Shown: positions 1-9,409, numbered from the stretch's first letter. The stretch: DNA of 64,000 nt from CAYLLT01 sp964591605 (GCA_964591605.1 CAZQEN010000001.1:12517-76516), one strand, 5' to 3'. The notes: a model not told the origin generated them from the letters alone. A program made the numbers and translations.

Positions 1-28
1 CGACTTTCGATTTTCGACTTTCTACCTC
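1..28. repeat. Short pyrimidine-rich tandem motif at window edge
   Basis: Two near copies of a cgactttcga-type unit lie directly against the stop codon of the first gene. The tandem form resembles the short degenerate repeats seen at 3588 and 49240 in this window. The element may continue beyond the window edge, so its extent is unknown. Confidence 0.3.
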
Positions 29-2004
29 ACCGTCGGAAACTCGCTGATCCGCAGCCGCGCGCTGCCGTACGGGATAAGCTCCAGATCCACGATCGGCTCA
101 TCGGAGGCGACCGGACTCGGCGGCACCGGCCCGGCCGAGTGACGCTCCATCTTCCACTCCGGGATCTGCCGGCCCTTCACGTGCAGCACCACCGGCGCAT
201 CCGCCGTCGCGAACGGCATCTTCCCGATCGTGCGTTCCTCGACCCGGATCGATTTCTCCGGATGCTCGCGATCGAGAACCAGCCCGTAATTCCACGGCGT
301 CGTCGGCGAGATCTGGTAATCCGCCACCGGCAGCGTCTCGTGATACGACTTGAGCTTCTGCCGCTCCTCGCCGATCTTGAGCACGTACACCACCGGCCCG
401 CGATAGATGCTCACCGCGTTGTCGCGACGCGTTTCGCAGCGCAGATCCATGGGGATCTCGAGCTCGACCACGTCGCCGCGCTTCCAGCCGTTGTGGGTGA
501 CCGCAAAGTAGGACCCCGGCTTGAAGCTGTCGCGGCGGGCCGCCTCCATCCCGTTGACCTTCACCGCCACCGTCGCGGCCCACGACGGCCAGCGCAGATA
601 CAGTGGGAAATCCGCGCCGCCCGCCTGCTCAAACGTCAGTTTGACCTTCCCCTTGAAGGGATAATCTGTTTCCTCGCGGATCGTGACCGACCGACCGCCC
701 GCCACCTTCGCCGTCACCACGCTCGGCCCGTACGCCGCCGCCGCCAGCCCCCCGTCCGGCGCGGCCATCCACAGGTGCGAGACAAACTTCGGCCAGCCCT
801 GGTGCATGTTCGCCGTGCAGCACCCATAATTGGGCTCCAACCCGTAGATATTGGAGTTATCGCTGTTGGTGCTCCACCCGCGCTTCGCGATGCTGCACAG
901 CACCTGGTTGGCCTGCTGGTCGTACTGGTGGCACCAGTAGTCCTCGGTATGCGCCCCGGCGTTCGCGTTGTACGCCAGCATCTCCAGCCGGTCCGCCAGT
1001 CTCGGCTCCCCGAAGATCCTCAGCAGATTCTCGAGCGAGAACATGTACTCGACGACCGCGCAGGTCTCCGTCCCCTGCGTCGGGCGCGTGCCCGAGAGGT
1101 GCTCGTCGCCTGAGAACCGCCCGCCCACCTGCCCGTGGTGTTCGTCCAGCGCCCGGATCCCCGCAAAAGAGGCCTCCTTGTCGCGGGCCTCCCCCGACTG
1201 CTGCCACCAGACCCCCGGATACTTGAGGGCCATCGCGATGTTCACCACGTGCGTGGGGTGCCCGCCGATCGTCTTGTAGTTCGACAGCGCGGCTTCCACT
1301 TTCTCGCGCGGGTACGGAAAGTCCATGAAGTAATCGGCCCACTTGAAGCTGTTGTCGTGGATCGATTTCGCGACGTCCAGCGCGTCGGTGTCGCCCGTCC
1401 GGTTGTAGTACCAGTAGAGCGTGACCGCCGTCTCCATCGCCCGCACCCCGCGCCATTCCTTGTCCGGCCAGTCCGGCGGATGCGTCTTGAGGTACCCGAT
1501 GTACCCCTTGATGACTTTCATCGCCCGCGCGTCGCCGGTCGCCTCGTAGTACTGGGCCAGAACCTTCATCGCGACCGCCAGCGGCCAGCGGTCCTTGTTC
1601 TTCTCCGGGCCGAACCAGCCGCCCGACTGCGGCGAAGCCAGGATCGGCTCCATCCACGTCCTGACCTTCCCCAGCAGTCGGTCGTCGTTCACCAGGAACG
1701 CCAGCGGAACCAGCCCGTCCAGGTAATACGGCCCGCGCTCCCACGCATCCCCGCCCCCGCCCTTCCAGGCTGAGTCACTCACCGTTTTGTAGAACTCATC
1801 CAGATGCCCCGTCATCCCCCGCGCCTGCACCGCGAGTTGGTCGCGCAGCCAGCCCATCGGCAGCACCGACCCCAGCGGCAGCGCTGCAAACGCCGCCGGC
1901 TGCAGCGGCGCCCGGTTCCCCGGCGCCTCCAGCGTCTCCCCGCACGCCGCCAGACCGCTCAAACCGACCAGCGACACGGCAATTCCTCTCTGAAGTGTCT
2001 TCAT
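22..2004 (-). CDS. GH127/DUF1680 family glycoside hydrolase, predicted lipoprotein (660 aa)
   Basis: Probable beta-L-arabinofuranosidase-type hydrolase acting at the cell envelope on plant-type or exopolysaccharide glycans. The N-terminus has a hydrophobic signal ending in a LAAC lipobox with Cys21, so it is probably lipid anchored. The body is the (alpha/alpha)6 barrel typical of DUF1680, with the family metal/catalytic signatures visible: a TETCAVVEY stretch near residue 315 (Glu and Cys ligands) and YGCCTANMHQGWPKF near residue 395 (the paired cysteines). The C-terminal beta-sandwich contains LRWPSWA, also typical. About 660 aa is the normal length. The ATG is supported by a GAGGGA ribosome site about 8 nt upstream. 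Family assignment is firm; the exact sugar is not known. Confidence 0.9.
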   Translation of the reverse strand: MKTLQRGIAVSLVGLSGLAACGETLEAPGNRAPLQPAAFAALPLGSVLPMGWLRDQLAVQARGMTGHLDEFYKTVSDSAWKGGGGDAWERGPYYLDGLVPLAFLVNDDRLLGKVRTWMEPILASPQSGGWFGPEKNKDRWPLAVAMKVLAQYYEATGDARAMKVIKGYIGYLKTHPPDWPDKEWRGVRAMETAVTLYWYYNRTGDTDALDVAKSIHDNSFKWADYFMDFPYPREKVEAALSNYKTIGGHPTHVVNIAMALKYPGVWWQQSGEARDKEASFAGIRALDEHHGQVGGRFSGDEHLSGTRPTQGTETCAVVEYMFSLENLLRIFGEPRLADRLEMLAYNANAGAHTEDYWCHQYDQQANQVLCSIAKRGWSTNSDNSNIYGLEPNYGCCTANMHQGWPKFVSHLWMAAPDGGLAAAAYGPSVVTAKVAGGRSVTIREETDYPFKGKVKLTFEQAGGADFPLYLRWPSWAATVAVKVNGMEAARRDSFKPGSYFAVTHNGWKRGDVVELEIPMDLRCETRRDNAVSIYRGPVVYVLKIGEERQKLKSYHETLPVADYQISPTTPWNYGLVLDREHPEKSIRVEERTIGKMPFATADAPVVLHVKGRQIPEWKMERHSAGPVPPSPVASDEPIVDLELIPYGSARLRISEFPTVR

Positions 2005-2221
2005 GCGTCGTCCCTCAATACCGCGAGAATCTTCGCGGCCGGCAGATGATATCCTGCCCCCGCCCCCGGAGCGACCAGACGCTCTGTGCCACCGGATCCG
2101 TGCATCACCGGCGGGGCCGGATGTGCCAACCGTCAGAAGCCGGAGTCCCGACGTACGTCGGGAGGCCTTGCGCCCATCCGTTCGAGGATCAGGCCCGTTC
2201 GCCGACGCCCGGCGCGCGGAT

Positions 2222-2252
2222 CAGGGCCCCGCCCGAAGGGTCGCGGGCCCTG
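2222..2252. terminator. Inverted repeat just downstream of hemA
   Basis: CAGGGCCC at 2222-2229 pairs with GGGCCCTG at 2245-2252, with a GC-rich loop. It lies 22 bp past the hemA stop on the minus strand and lacks a clear T tract, so termination is only a suggestion. The remainder of 2005-2273 between the DUF1680 gene and hemA shows no gene. Confidence 0.35.
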
Positions 2253-2273
2253 TGCCAGCGGGTGCGGCTTCCC

Positions 2274-3566
2274 TCACGACCGCTCCGTCAACTTGAACAG
2301 CGCCCGCAGCGTGTCCGCGTACACGCTCGCCGCCCCGTTGGCCGACTTCTCATTCAGAAGCTGCACCGGATCGTGCAGCAGTTTCTGCGTGAACCGGTGC
2401 AGCATCTCCTCGATCAGCTCGCGGTCGTGCGGCGAATTCGACTGCAGCTTGGGCAGAATGCGCTCCAGCTCCGCCCGCCCGAGGTCATGAAAATGCTGCT
2501 GCAGCTCGCCGATCAGCGGGCCGATGTCGCGCTGCGCCTGTTTCGAGAGAAACTCCACCACGCTCTGCTCGATGATCGCCTGGCACTGCTGGATCGCTCC
2601 CTTCCGGTTCTCCAAGGTGGCTTCAACTACTGCCTGCAGGTCGTCGATATTGTAGAGGTACACCTCTTCCTGCTCGCCCACCGCCGGCTCGATGTCGCGC
2701 GGCACCGCGATGTCAATCAGCAGCAGCGGGCGATACCGCCGCCGCTCGGGAATCGGGGCAAACGCCCCCGCCGTCAGAATCGGCTCGTGCGAACCGGTGC
2801 AACTGATCACGATGTCCGTCTGGGCCAGCCGCGAGATCCACTCCGCATACGGCACCGCCCGCACCGGCACCGGATGCTTGCGGGCCAGACGCTCCGCCAG
2901 CGACGCCGCCCGCTCGTCCGTCCGGTTCGTCACCCACAGTTCCCTCGGCCGGGTCTCCATCAGGTGCGTGAGCGTCAGCTCGCCCATCTCCCCGGCGCCG
3001 ACCATCATCACCACCTTGTCGTCGAACCGCGAGAAGATCTGCCGGGCCAGCTCGACGGCCGTGCTCCCCACGCTCACTCGACCGGCCGCGATCGCCGTGT
3101 TCGTCTGCACCTCCTTGCCCACCGCGAACGCCCGCTGAAACAGCGCCCCCAGCGTCGGCCCCACGCATCCCTGAGACCGCGCCAGCTCGAACGCGTCCCG
3201 CGCCTGGGCCAGAATCTGCGTCTCCCCCAGCACCATCGAATCCAGCGCGCTGACCACCCGGAACAGGTGCCGCACCGCCTCCGCATCCTCGTGGTGATAC
3301 AGCGACGCCGCGAACTCCGCGCTGGGCAGCCCGTGAAACCGCGAGATGAACTCGATCACGTCCCCCACCCGCGGGCGGTCCTGCAGCGCGCGCGCCACGT
3401 ACCATTCCATCCGGTTGCACGTCGAGATCAGCACCACCTCGCACGCCGGGTAAGCCACCTTCAGCTCCTGCAGCGCGCGCACCACCGCCCCCTCGTCGAA
3501 CGCGATCCGTTCGCGAACCTCCACCGGCGCCGACCGATGATTGCACCCTATGACGAGCGTTCTCAT
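2274..3566 (-). CDS. hemA: Glutamyl-tRNA reductase (430 aa)
   Basis: Reduces glutamyl-tRNA(Glu) to glutamate-1-semialdehyde with NADPH, the first committed step of C5 tetrapyrrole synthesis in the cytoplasm. The catalytic motif STCNRMEWY is present with the nucleophilic Cys50. It is followed by the substrate-domain GETQILAQ motif near residue 117, the NADPH-binding GAGEMGELT near residue 190, and a C-terminal dimerisation helix region ending KLTERS. Length matches bacterial HemA. The start is the natural N-terminus MRTLVIGCNHRSAP; the ribosome site is weak. A HemX/CcsA-like membrane gene precedes it on the same strand, a common pairing, but here about 160 bp of repeat DNA lies between them. 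Confidence 0.97.
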   Translation of the reverse strand: MRTLVIGCNHRSAPVEVRERIAFDEGAVVRALQELKVAYPACEVVLISTCNRMEWYVARALQDRPRVGDVIEFISRFHGLPSAEFAASLYHHEDAEAVRHLFRVVSALDSMVLGETQILAQARDAFELARSQGCVGPTLGALFQRAFAVGKEVQTNTAIAAGRVSVGSTAVELARQIFSRFDDKVVMMVGAGEMGELTLTHLMETRPRELWVTNRTDERAASLAERLARKHPVPVRAVPYAEWISRLAQTDIVISCTGSHEPILTAGAFAPIPERRRYRPLLLIDIAVPRDIEPAVGEQEEVYLYNIDDLQAVVEATLENRKGAIQQCQAIIEQSVVEFLSKQAQRDIGPLIGELQQHFHDLGRAELERILPKLQSNSPHDRELIEEMLHRFTQKLLHDPVQLLNEKSANGAASVYADTLRALFKLTERS

Positions 3567-3587
3567 CCCGAACCCGACAAAACGTGG

Positions 3588-3732
3588 GACGTTAGACGTG
3601 AGACGTTAGACGTGAGAGGTATTGCATGAACGTCTCACTTCTCACGTCTCACTTCTCACGTTCCTACCGATGCAGATCGTAGGGTCCGCTGTGCGGACGA
3701 AACGCCGCTTGGGTCCGCCGAGCGGACCCTAC
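3588..3732. repeat. Interspersed repeat block between hemX-like gene and hemA
   Basis: Two repeat types lie side by side. At 3588-3660, gacgttagacgtgaga-type units face cgtctcacttctcacg-type units, making a long imperfect inverted repeat. At 3679-3732, gtagggtccgct (3679-3690) pairs exactly with agcggaccctac (3721-3732), and the right arm overlaps the stop codon of the neighbouring membrane protein gene. The second hairpin may act as a terminator or REP-like element. Both look like mobile or amplified intergenic repeats rather than gene remnants. Confidence 0.6.
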
Positions 3733-4544
3733 CGGTGCAGCGGCGACACGAACTCCACCACCAGAAACACCATCGCCACCAGCCCCATCCCGCACGTCAC
3801 CATCGTCGCCGCCCGACGGCCGCGCATCTTCGGCTGGAGCCACATCGACCCGATCAGCAGGGCGTACACGCCCCACGTGATGAACGACGCGATCACCAGC
3901 GGATCCGCCAGCCACGCCCGCGGACCGGGGTCCGTCGTTCGCGACAGCTCGCAGATGCCCGTCAGAATCCCGTACGTGAACAGCGGAAAACCGATCACCA
4001 GTGCCCACCACTCAAACCGCTCGATGGTCTCCAGCGGCGCCACCGCTCCCAGCATCTGGGGGGCCCGCTTGCGGCGGATCACGTAGCTGGTCAGCAGATA
4101 CGCAACCCCTCCCGCCCCGCCCGCCAGAAAGCACGTCGCGCTGATCTGAAACGCCAGCGAGTGGCTGATGAACCACGGCTTGTACTCCACCGTCGATACC
4201 TGACGGTGCATGACCGTCAGCGCTCCGGCCTCCACGACCGTCGCGAGGACGAACAGCAGCCCGTCCAGCCCGCGCAGACGCCGGGCCAGGTACGAGAAGA
4301 ACGCCACCAGACCCAGCAGCGTCGCCAGCAGCAGCGTCGACTCAAAGTTGTGCCGGAACGTCTCGACCGCTCCGAACCGATAGATCCAGCGCACCAGGTG
4401 ACACACGTTCGACCCGACGCCGATCACGGTCCCCACGATCACCAGCGGCCCCGCCCACTTCACCCCGCGCCGCACCGCCAGGTACCCGGCCAGCGTCGCC
4501 AGCCCGAAGCCCACCAGCCCGGCCAGCACTGTCACGATCGGCAT
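3729..4544 (-). CDS. HemX/CcsA-like cytochrome c assembly-family membrane protein (271 aa)
   Basis: Multi-pass inner-membrane protein with about eight hydrophobic segments, belonging to the cytochrome c assembly (CcsA/ResC/HemX) family. Family features include the paired-Trp stretch WWALVIGFPLFTYG near residue 188 and the later LADPLVIASFITWGVYALL segment near residue 223. At 271 aa it is HemX-sized rather than a full CcsA, which fits its position just upstream of hemA. In such pairs HemX is thought to modulate HemA level or haem handling, while CcsA proteins deliver haem to apocytochrome c. A strong GGGGGAGGTG ribosome site precedes the ATG. The family is clear; the choice between HemX and CcsA role is inference. 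Confidence 0.8.
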   Translation of the reverse strand: MPIVTVLAGLVGFGLATLAGYLAVRRGVKWAGPLVIVGTVIGVGSNVCHLVRWIYRFGAVETFRHNFESTLLLATLLGLVAFFSYLARRLRGLDGLLFVLATVVEAGALTVMHRQVSTVEYKPWFISHSLAFQISATCFLAGGAGGVAYLLTSYVIRRKRAPQMLGAVAPLETIERFEWWALVIGFPLFTYGILTGICELSRTTDPGPRAWLADPLVIASFITWGVYALLIGSMWLQPKMRGRRAATMVTCGMGLVAMVFLVVEFVSPLHR

Positions 4545-4580
4545 ACCACACCTCCCCCGTGATCAGGCACTTCCCGCCTG

Positions 4581-4739
4581 CGGCTCGACTGAGCTCGCCG
4601 AAGTCCGGACGGGGCCACATCCTGCACCTGACGGGCACACCCTCGCGGCCCCGCGTCGCCGCCATGCCCGTGCCTGTCGGGCGTGCGAAGCCCACGCAAC
4701 AGAGCCCGACGCGCGGCTCGACTGAGCTCGCCGAAGTCC
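4581..4739. repeat. Direct repeat pair (cggctcgactgagctcgccg type)
   Basis: A 26-bp unit beginning cggctcgactgagctcgccg occurs at 4581-4606 and again at 4714-4739 in the same orientation. The unit is partly palindromic. No credible gene is present in 4545-5425; this pair and the KTNPI-type units at 4971-5137 are the recognisable content. Confidence 0.65.
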
Positions 4740-4970
4740 AGCGAGGGATCCGCGGGGTGGGCGATGTGACCGCACCAGCGCCCCCTGCCTGGCGATTCGG
4801 GATCCATCCGCACTCCGATCAGCACGTCCGCACGCTCCGCGGAACACCAAATCCCGGCGACCATGTTTCGCTTCCTGTCGTTGATCCGGAGCGGTCGCTG
4901 TGTTCTGGCTCAGGGATGTCCCACCATCGTCACCCAAGGGTCCCAACCCAACAGGCGGACGGTCCGGCAT

Positions 4971-5137
4971 GACAAAACGAACCCAATTTCGCCCGACGCC
5001 CGGCATCACCGACGATCGCACCCGCCAGCACGGCGCCCCCTGGCCAGCTCGCGACCTGCCATCCCCCGCGCCGACCCGGCCCCCAACCCGCTCAGACCGG
5101 CTCCCCGGCGCGCCGGCGCAAAACGAACCCAGTTCCC
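4971..5137 (+). repeat. KTNPI/KRTQF-type interspersed repeat units
   Basis: Two copies of a unit with core CAAAACGAACCCA[A/G]TT lie at 4971-4990 and 5118-5137. Translated in different frames they give the strings DKTNPIS, TKRTQF and AKRTQF. From general knowledge, such peptide strings recur in spurious proteins predicted from planctomycete genomes. I interpret them as a non-coding dispersed repeat. The rest of the stretch up to 5425 is GC-rich with no recognisable gene. Confidence 0.6.
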
Positions 5138-5425
5138 ACCACCGCCCTTCAGCCACAAGACCATATGTTAAGGAATCTTACCACAAATCACGACCTCCCG
5201 GCTTGCACAGGGTGCATGTCCGTTCCTGCGCGCCCGGGGCTGGCCCGCACGAAGCGGGGAGGCGGGGGGGAACTCCAGGCTCGGATCGCGGAGAACCCCG
5301 CCGGCTTCGCCCGGGGTGCGAACGATTCCGCCCCCTGTCGCGTCCCCCACCGCTGCGCGATGGGCCAGGCGGTGGATGGGGCATCGGGTCCCCCGGCGGA
5401 GGCGTTGCACGGGGGCATTTCGAGA

Positions 5426-8400
5426 TCATGGCCGCGGCGATTCTGATCCGTCGGTGCACGCCGGGTCGTAGGGGACGTTGGCGCGGGCCGAGCAGGCGGC
5501 GAGGCGCTGGTAGTCGTCTGTGTCGACATCGGCGTCGGGGTCGAGGCGGGCGGGGAGGCAGGAGGCGGCGAGTTGGGGGACATCGGCGCCGGTGAGGCAG
5601 ACCTGGAATGCGCCGAAATCAGTCAGATCCACGTCGCCGTCGCCGTCGAGGTCGCCGGCGCCCCGGACGGTGAGGCTGACTTCGTCGGAATAGACCTGGC
5701 CGGCGACGTGGGCGACGCGGCAGCGCAGGTACGCGGCGTCGGAGCTGAATACGGGGCCGATGGTGAGGGTGTGCGTGGCGCAGCCGGAAAAGTGGCCGTC
5801 GTCGACGAGATCGACACCGTTACGCTGCCACTGATACGTCAGCGTGCCGTCGCCGGTCGCGACGACGGTGAAGACGGCCATGTCGCCGAGGGCGAGGTTC
5901 AACGCAGCGGGCTGCTGCGTGATGTCGGGCGGGGCGGGGGTGTAGGGGGCGAGGGCGAAGACCCACCCCTCGCTGACGCCGTTGTGCAGGCCGTTGCCGG
6001 CGATCACGGAGGCGTCGGAGGAGAGGGCCCGCACTTCCTGCAGGTTCCATCCGCTCAGATCGAGGCCGTAACGGGTCGTGAGCCAGCCCTGGAGTGGGCG
6101 GGTGCCGTTGGTCGCGTCCCAGATGAAGGCCTCTCTCGGCCCGCTGGCGGCGCCGTCGCTGCGGTAGGTGTAGCCGCCGGCGAGCGAACCGTCGCCATTG
6201 AGGGCGAGAACTTCGCCGGCGTTGTCGTTGTCGCCACCGGCGATGAAGGGGATCGCGGTGGGTGAGCTGGAGGCCCGCCAGACGACGGGTTTGGAGAGGG
6301 CGACGGTATCGACGTAGTAGCTCCAGCCGCCCTGGGTGGCGCCGTCCCTCGAAATGGCCTTGACGACGGCTTCGTTTTTCGTGCTGGGGGCGCCGATGAG
6401 GGTGTTCAGAGCCGTGCAGGCGGAGCCGCCGGTGTATTTCATCGCGTTGCGAGCCCCGCCGCCGGGTGCGGTGCCGCCGTACTGGAACTGGCCGCCGGCG
6501 TAGCCGTTGTCGGCGACGGCGTGGAAGTCGGAGTGATCGTGGCCGTTGGCGGGCAGCGTGAAACCGGCCGTATCGTTGGTGCTCTGGCGGTACCGGCCGG
6601 CCCTGCGGCCGCCGCCGGCGCCGCCGTTGAATGAGCTTCCGGCGATCCAGACATCGCTGCCGCTGGCGCCGATGCCCCGCGTCGTCCATTCGAGGGTTCC
6701 GGCGAGCAGGGGCAGGCTGGCGAAGGTGCCCACGCCGGCCGCGGTGCCGGTCCATTTTTTGGCTTTCGAGCTGGCCGTGTTGGTGTTGACGGCGACGACG
6801 AGATTGCCGCCGGGACCGACGGCCACGCCGCTGGTGCTGCAGGAGGTTGCGCCCGCCGGCAGGCCGAGATCCATGATCGCGTCGGTGCGGGTCCAGATGA
6901 AGCCGCGGGAGCCGCTGGAGCCGCTGACGACCGAGCCGTCGGCCGTCACGCCGCTGATGGTGCTGGCGGTCTGGCCCGGCAGGGCGCCGACTCCGGTGAA
7001 CAGGGGGACGTGCAGCGTGAGGGTGGCGGTGTTGGAGGCGGCGGTGCCGTAGGGATTGCTGACGACACAGCGATAGGCGGCGAGATCATCGATGCCGACG
7101 TTGTAGAGGGTGAGGGTGGCGGTGGTGGCCCCGGTGACGTGGCTGTCGTCGGTGAGGTCGACGCCGCTGCGCTGCCATTGATGGGTCAGCGGGGCGGTGC
7201 CGGTGGCGTTGATGTGGAAGCTCACGGTGTCGCCCGCGACGGCCGGCTGGCTGGCGGGGTGGCTGGTGATGGCGGGCGGCTGGCCGACAACGCCCTCGCC
7301 CGCGGCGAAGGAGTAGAGCGACGCGTTCTGGAGGACGAACCGAAGCCGCAGAGTGCCGTAGCCGGGCGGGAGATTGCTGACTGCGTCCCAGGTGACGATC
7401 TGGTCCGTGCTGTCGCCGGTCAAGGGCGTGCAGTCGGCGGCGCTGTAACCGGGGATGACGTTCTGGTTCTCATCGAGGACTTCGACGGCGAGCGAGCCGC
7501 CGCTGGTCGAGTAGTTCACGTGCAGCATTCCGCCCGCGCTGACGAGGGGGTGCGTGGTGACGGTGCCGGGGGTGCTGGCGGCGTCGAGCGAGGCGAATCC
7601 GTCGCGGCGGAGGGTGGCCAGGCCGATGGCGCAGCTCAGTTGGCGGGTGGCCGTGCCGTGGACGCCGTTGCAGGCGCCGTAATAGACGTAGAGCTGATCG
7701 CCCACGAGGATCGGCGCGCGGGCGGTGTAGAGCTGCCCGTCGTCCCAGGCGTTGTTCGGGCCGAGGGGCAGCATCGGCGGGCGATCGCCCTCTTCACGGA
7801 TCCAGTTGATGCCGTCGTGGCTGCTGACGATCTCCGAGTACACCGGGCCGATGTAGTAGCCGTCGATATCGGTCGCCCGGAAGATCCAGAGAAACGCCAG
7901 GTACATCGACTGATAGGGGAAGACCGAAAGGCCGTAGAAGTGGGTCCGCTGGACGGTGCCGGCGGGAACCCAGCGGTCGTCGAAGGTGTCGGGCTCGAAG
8001 ATGAGGGAGGGGATGGGCCAACTGGCGATGTCGGTGGTGGTGGTAAGTCCGACGCTGCGGCGCTGCAGGCCGTTGACGAAGGAGTTGAGCTTGACATAGC
8101 CCAGGAATTGCTGGGTGTGGGGGTCCCAGGTGAACTGGCCGACGTCGCCGGCCTGGGTGATGACGGGGTTGTTGGGCAGGTCGCTGGTATGGACGCCGTC
8201 GCTGGAGTAGGCGCCCCAGAATCCGCCGGAATCGAAGTTCATGAAGGTGTAGCGACGCTGCGGGTCGGGGTTCCAGGGCGTGTGCATGACGGAGGTGATG
8301 CCGCTGTTTCCGGGGCGGACGTAGATCATGTTGTTGGCGGTGGAGCCGTGCCAGGAGCGGATGCCCAGGATGGGCTTGGTCCAGGTGATGCCGTCCGTGC

Positions 8401-8770
8401 TCTCGGCGTAGAGGATGTTACTGCCGTCGTTGTTGGGGTCGTCGACGCGGAGCGTGTGATACCACATGCGGTAGCCCGTCTGCGTCTCGTTGGGCATGAC
8501 CGTGCCGTAGATATAGGCGATGTCTTCCTCCCACGGCTCGGTGGGCACGAGGACGGGGTTGCCGGCGTGCTTCTGGAACGGATGGTAGGTGCGGGTGACG
8601 TTGGTGCGGGAGGCGACGGGATGATCGTCGACCATGAGGATCCAGGGGCCGGTGAGGTCGTCGAGCGAGTCGGCCGCGACATGGGTACACAGGCCAAGAA
8701 AAAAGAGCCCGGCGAGCCAGCGGCGGCGGCGTAATGCTGTGCTGGCCTTTGGAATCCCCTGCAAGTCCAT
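5426..8770 (-). CDS. Secreted mosaic protein: glycosidase-like propeller, Ig, HAF-like, Ig, dockerin-like (1114 aa)
   Basis: Predicted exported protein: an Arg-rich start followed by a hydrophobic segment ending near residue 34. Approximate order of domains: residues 40-400 resemble a GH32/GH43-type five-bladed propeller (GNPVLVP, STDGITWTKP and SHDGINWIREEGDRP are the usual blade motifs); 400-500 a beta-rich linker; 500-590 an Ig-like domain (WQRSGVDLTDDSHVTG); 595-940 a HAF-like extracellular repeat region (ADGSVVSGSSGSRGFIW, GDGSLAGGYTY); 945-1036 a second Ig-like domain; 1038-1105 a dockerin-like pair of Asp loops (DLDGDGDVDLTDF and DPDADVDTDDYQRL). The role is probably recognition or processing of a glycan outside the cell; catalytic residues cannot be assigned. 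A promoter like those of the other exported genes lies at 8929-8956. Confidence 0.8.
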   Translation of the reverse strand: MDLQGIPKASTALRRRRWLAGLFFLGLCTHVAADSLDDLTGPWILMVDDHPVASRTNVTRTYHPFQKHAGNPVLVPTEPWEEDIAYIYGTVMPNETQTGYRMWYHTLRVDDPNNDGSNILYAESTDGITWTKPILGIRSWHGSTANNMIYVRPGNSGITSVMHTPWNPDPQRRYTFMNFDSGGFWGAYSSDGVHTSDLPNNPVITQAGDVGQFTWDPHTQQFLGYVKLNSFVNGLQRRSVGLTTTTDIASWPIPSLIFEPDTFDDRWVPAGTVQRTHFYGLSVFPYQSMYLAFLWIFRATDIDGYYIGPVYSEIVSSHDGINWIREEGDRPPMLPLGPNNAWDDGQLYTARAPILVGDQLYVYYGACNGVHGTATRQLSCAIGLATLRRDGFASLDAASTPGTVTTHPLVSAGGMLHVNYSTSGGSLAVEVLDENQNVIPGYSAADCTPLTGDSTDQIVTWDAVSNLPPGYGTLRLRFVLQNASLYSFAAGEGVVGQPPAITSHPASQPAVAGDTVSFHINATGTAPLTHQWQRSGVDLTDDSHVTGATTATLTLYNVGIDDLAAYRCVVSNPYGTAASNTATLTLHVPLFTGVGALPGQTASTISGVTADGSVVSGSSGSRGFIWTRTDAIMDLGLPAGATSCSTSGVAVGPGGNLVVAVNTNTASSKAKKWTGTAAGVGTFASLPLLAGTLEWTTRGIGASGSDVWIAGSSFNGGAGGGRRAGRYRQSTNDTAGFTLPANGHDHSDFHAVADNGYAGGQFQYGGTAPGGGARNAMKYTGGSACTALNTLIGAPSTKNEAVVKAISRDGATQGGWSYYVDTVALSKPVVWRASSSPTAIPFIAGGDNDNAGEVLALNGDGSLAGGYTYRSDGAASGPREAFIWDATNGTRPLQGWLTTRYGLDLSGWNLQEVRALSSDASVIAGNGLHNGVSEGWVFALAPYTPAPPDITQQPAALNLALGDMAVFTVVATGDGTLTYQWQRNGVDLVDDGHFSGCATHTLTIGPVFSSDAAYLRCRVAHVAGQVYSDEVSLTVRGAGDLDGDGDVDLTDFGAFQVCLTGADVPQLAASCLPARLDPDADVDTDDYQRLAACSARANVPYDPACTDGSESPRP

Positions 8771-8928
8771 CCTCGTTCCCCATCCACGCGCCTGGAATCA
8801 GACGGAAAGCCGACGAGCGGCTGGCCGCCGTACCGTCAACAGAAAGGGTGGCATCGGCATTGACTCCGGGCTGTTTCTGCCTGAATTCGCACAAGCACCC
8901 AATTCGCAGTAAGAGATTACTCAGCAAC

Positions 8929-8956
8929 AGTTTAGCCGCTGGGACGCAGATGTCAA
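8929..8956 (-). promoter_or_regulatory. Predicted promoter for the 1114-aa exported protein
   Basis: Read on the minus strand: TTGACA at 8956-8951, a 16-bp spacer, and TAAACT at 8934-8929. It lies about 160 nt upstream of the start codon at 8770. The same -35/-10 pair precedes four other exported-protein genes in this window. Confidence 0.6.
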
Positions 8957-9409
8957 CTCGCTGCTCTGTTAACAGAAAACCGAGTGAATGATGGACATCG
9001 ACTTACCGCCACATGCATGGAGGAAGCCCTGCTGGAAGGCCGGGAGCGATTCGGATCGATCCCGGATACACGGTGGCGCGTCAGGATCTGGCGAAGGCAT
9101 TCCCGAGCATGCCTTTGTCGGGTCGGGCGGCACCACAGCCGCACCGCAGGCCGACGATGGCTCCCGGCCGGTCTTCGTTGACTCGATCTGCGTCACGCGG
9201 CGGACGGGCGTGGGCCTGGGTCGGGAGCCTGCGGGCAGGGCGGAGCCGGTGCGAGACGTGCTGCGGCGACGGTCCTGGCCGGGTCTCTGGTGGCGGGTCG
9301 AGCCGGAATTCCGAGGGCTCCTCCGGGACCGGGCAGGAAGCCCATGCGTCATAACATGTGGTCATCAAACGAGTTGATTTCGATACCCTCTTCTGCTGCC
9401 GACCCATAA
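8957..9409. other. Intergenic stretch with no recognised gene
   Basis: About 450 bp between the divergent promoters of the mosaic protein and the first PEP-CTERM gene. Open frames here overlap on both strands, lack ribosome sites and resemble no family. A short GTTAAC-centred palindrome (ctgttaacag, 8966-8975) sits next to the minus-strand promoter and might be an operator. Confidence 0.4.

Noticed and set aside
7010..8734. A 574-codon plus-strand frame rich in Gly, Val, Ala and Asp
   Set aside because: Antisense shadow of the 1114-aa exported protein; composition is low complexity and no ribosome site is present.
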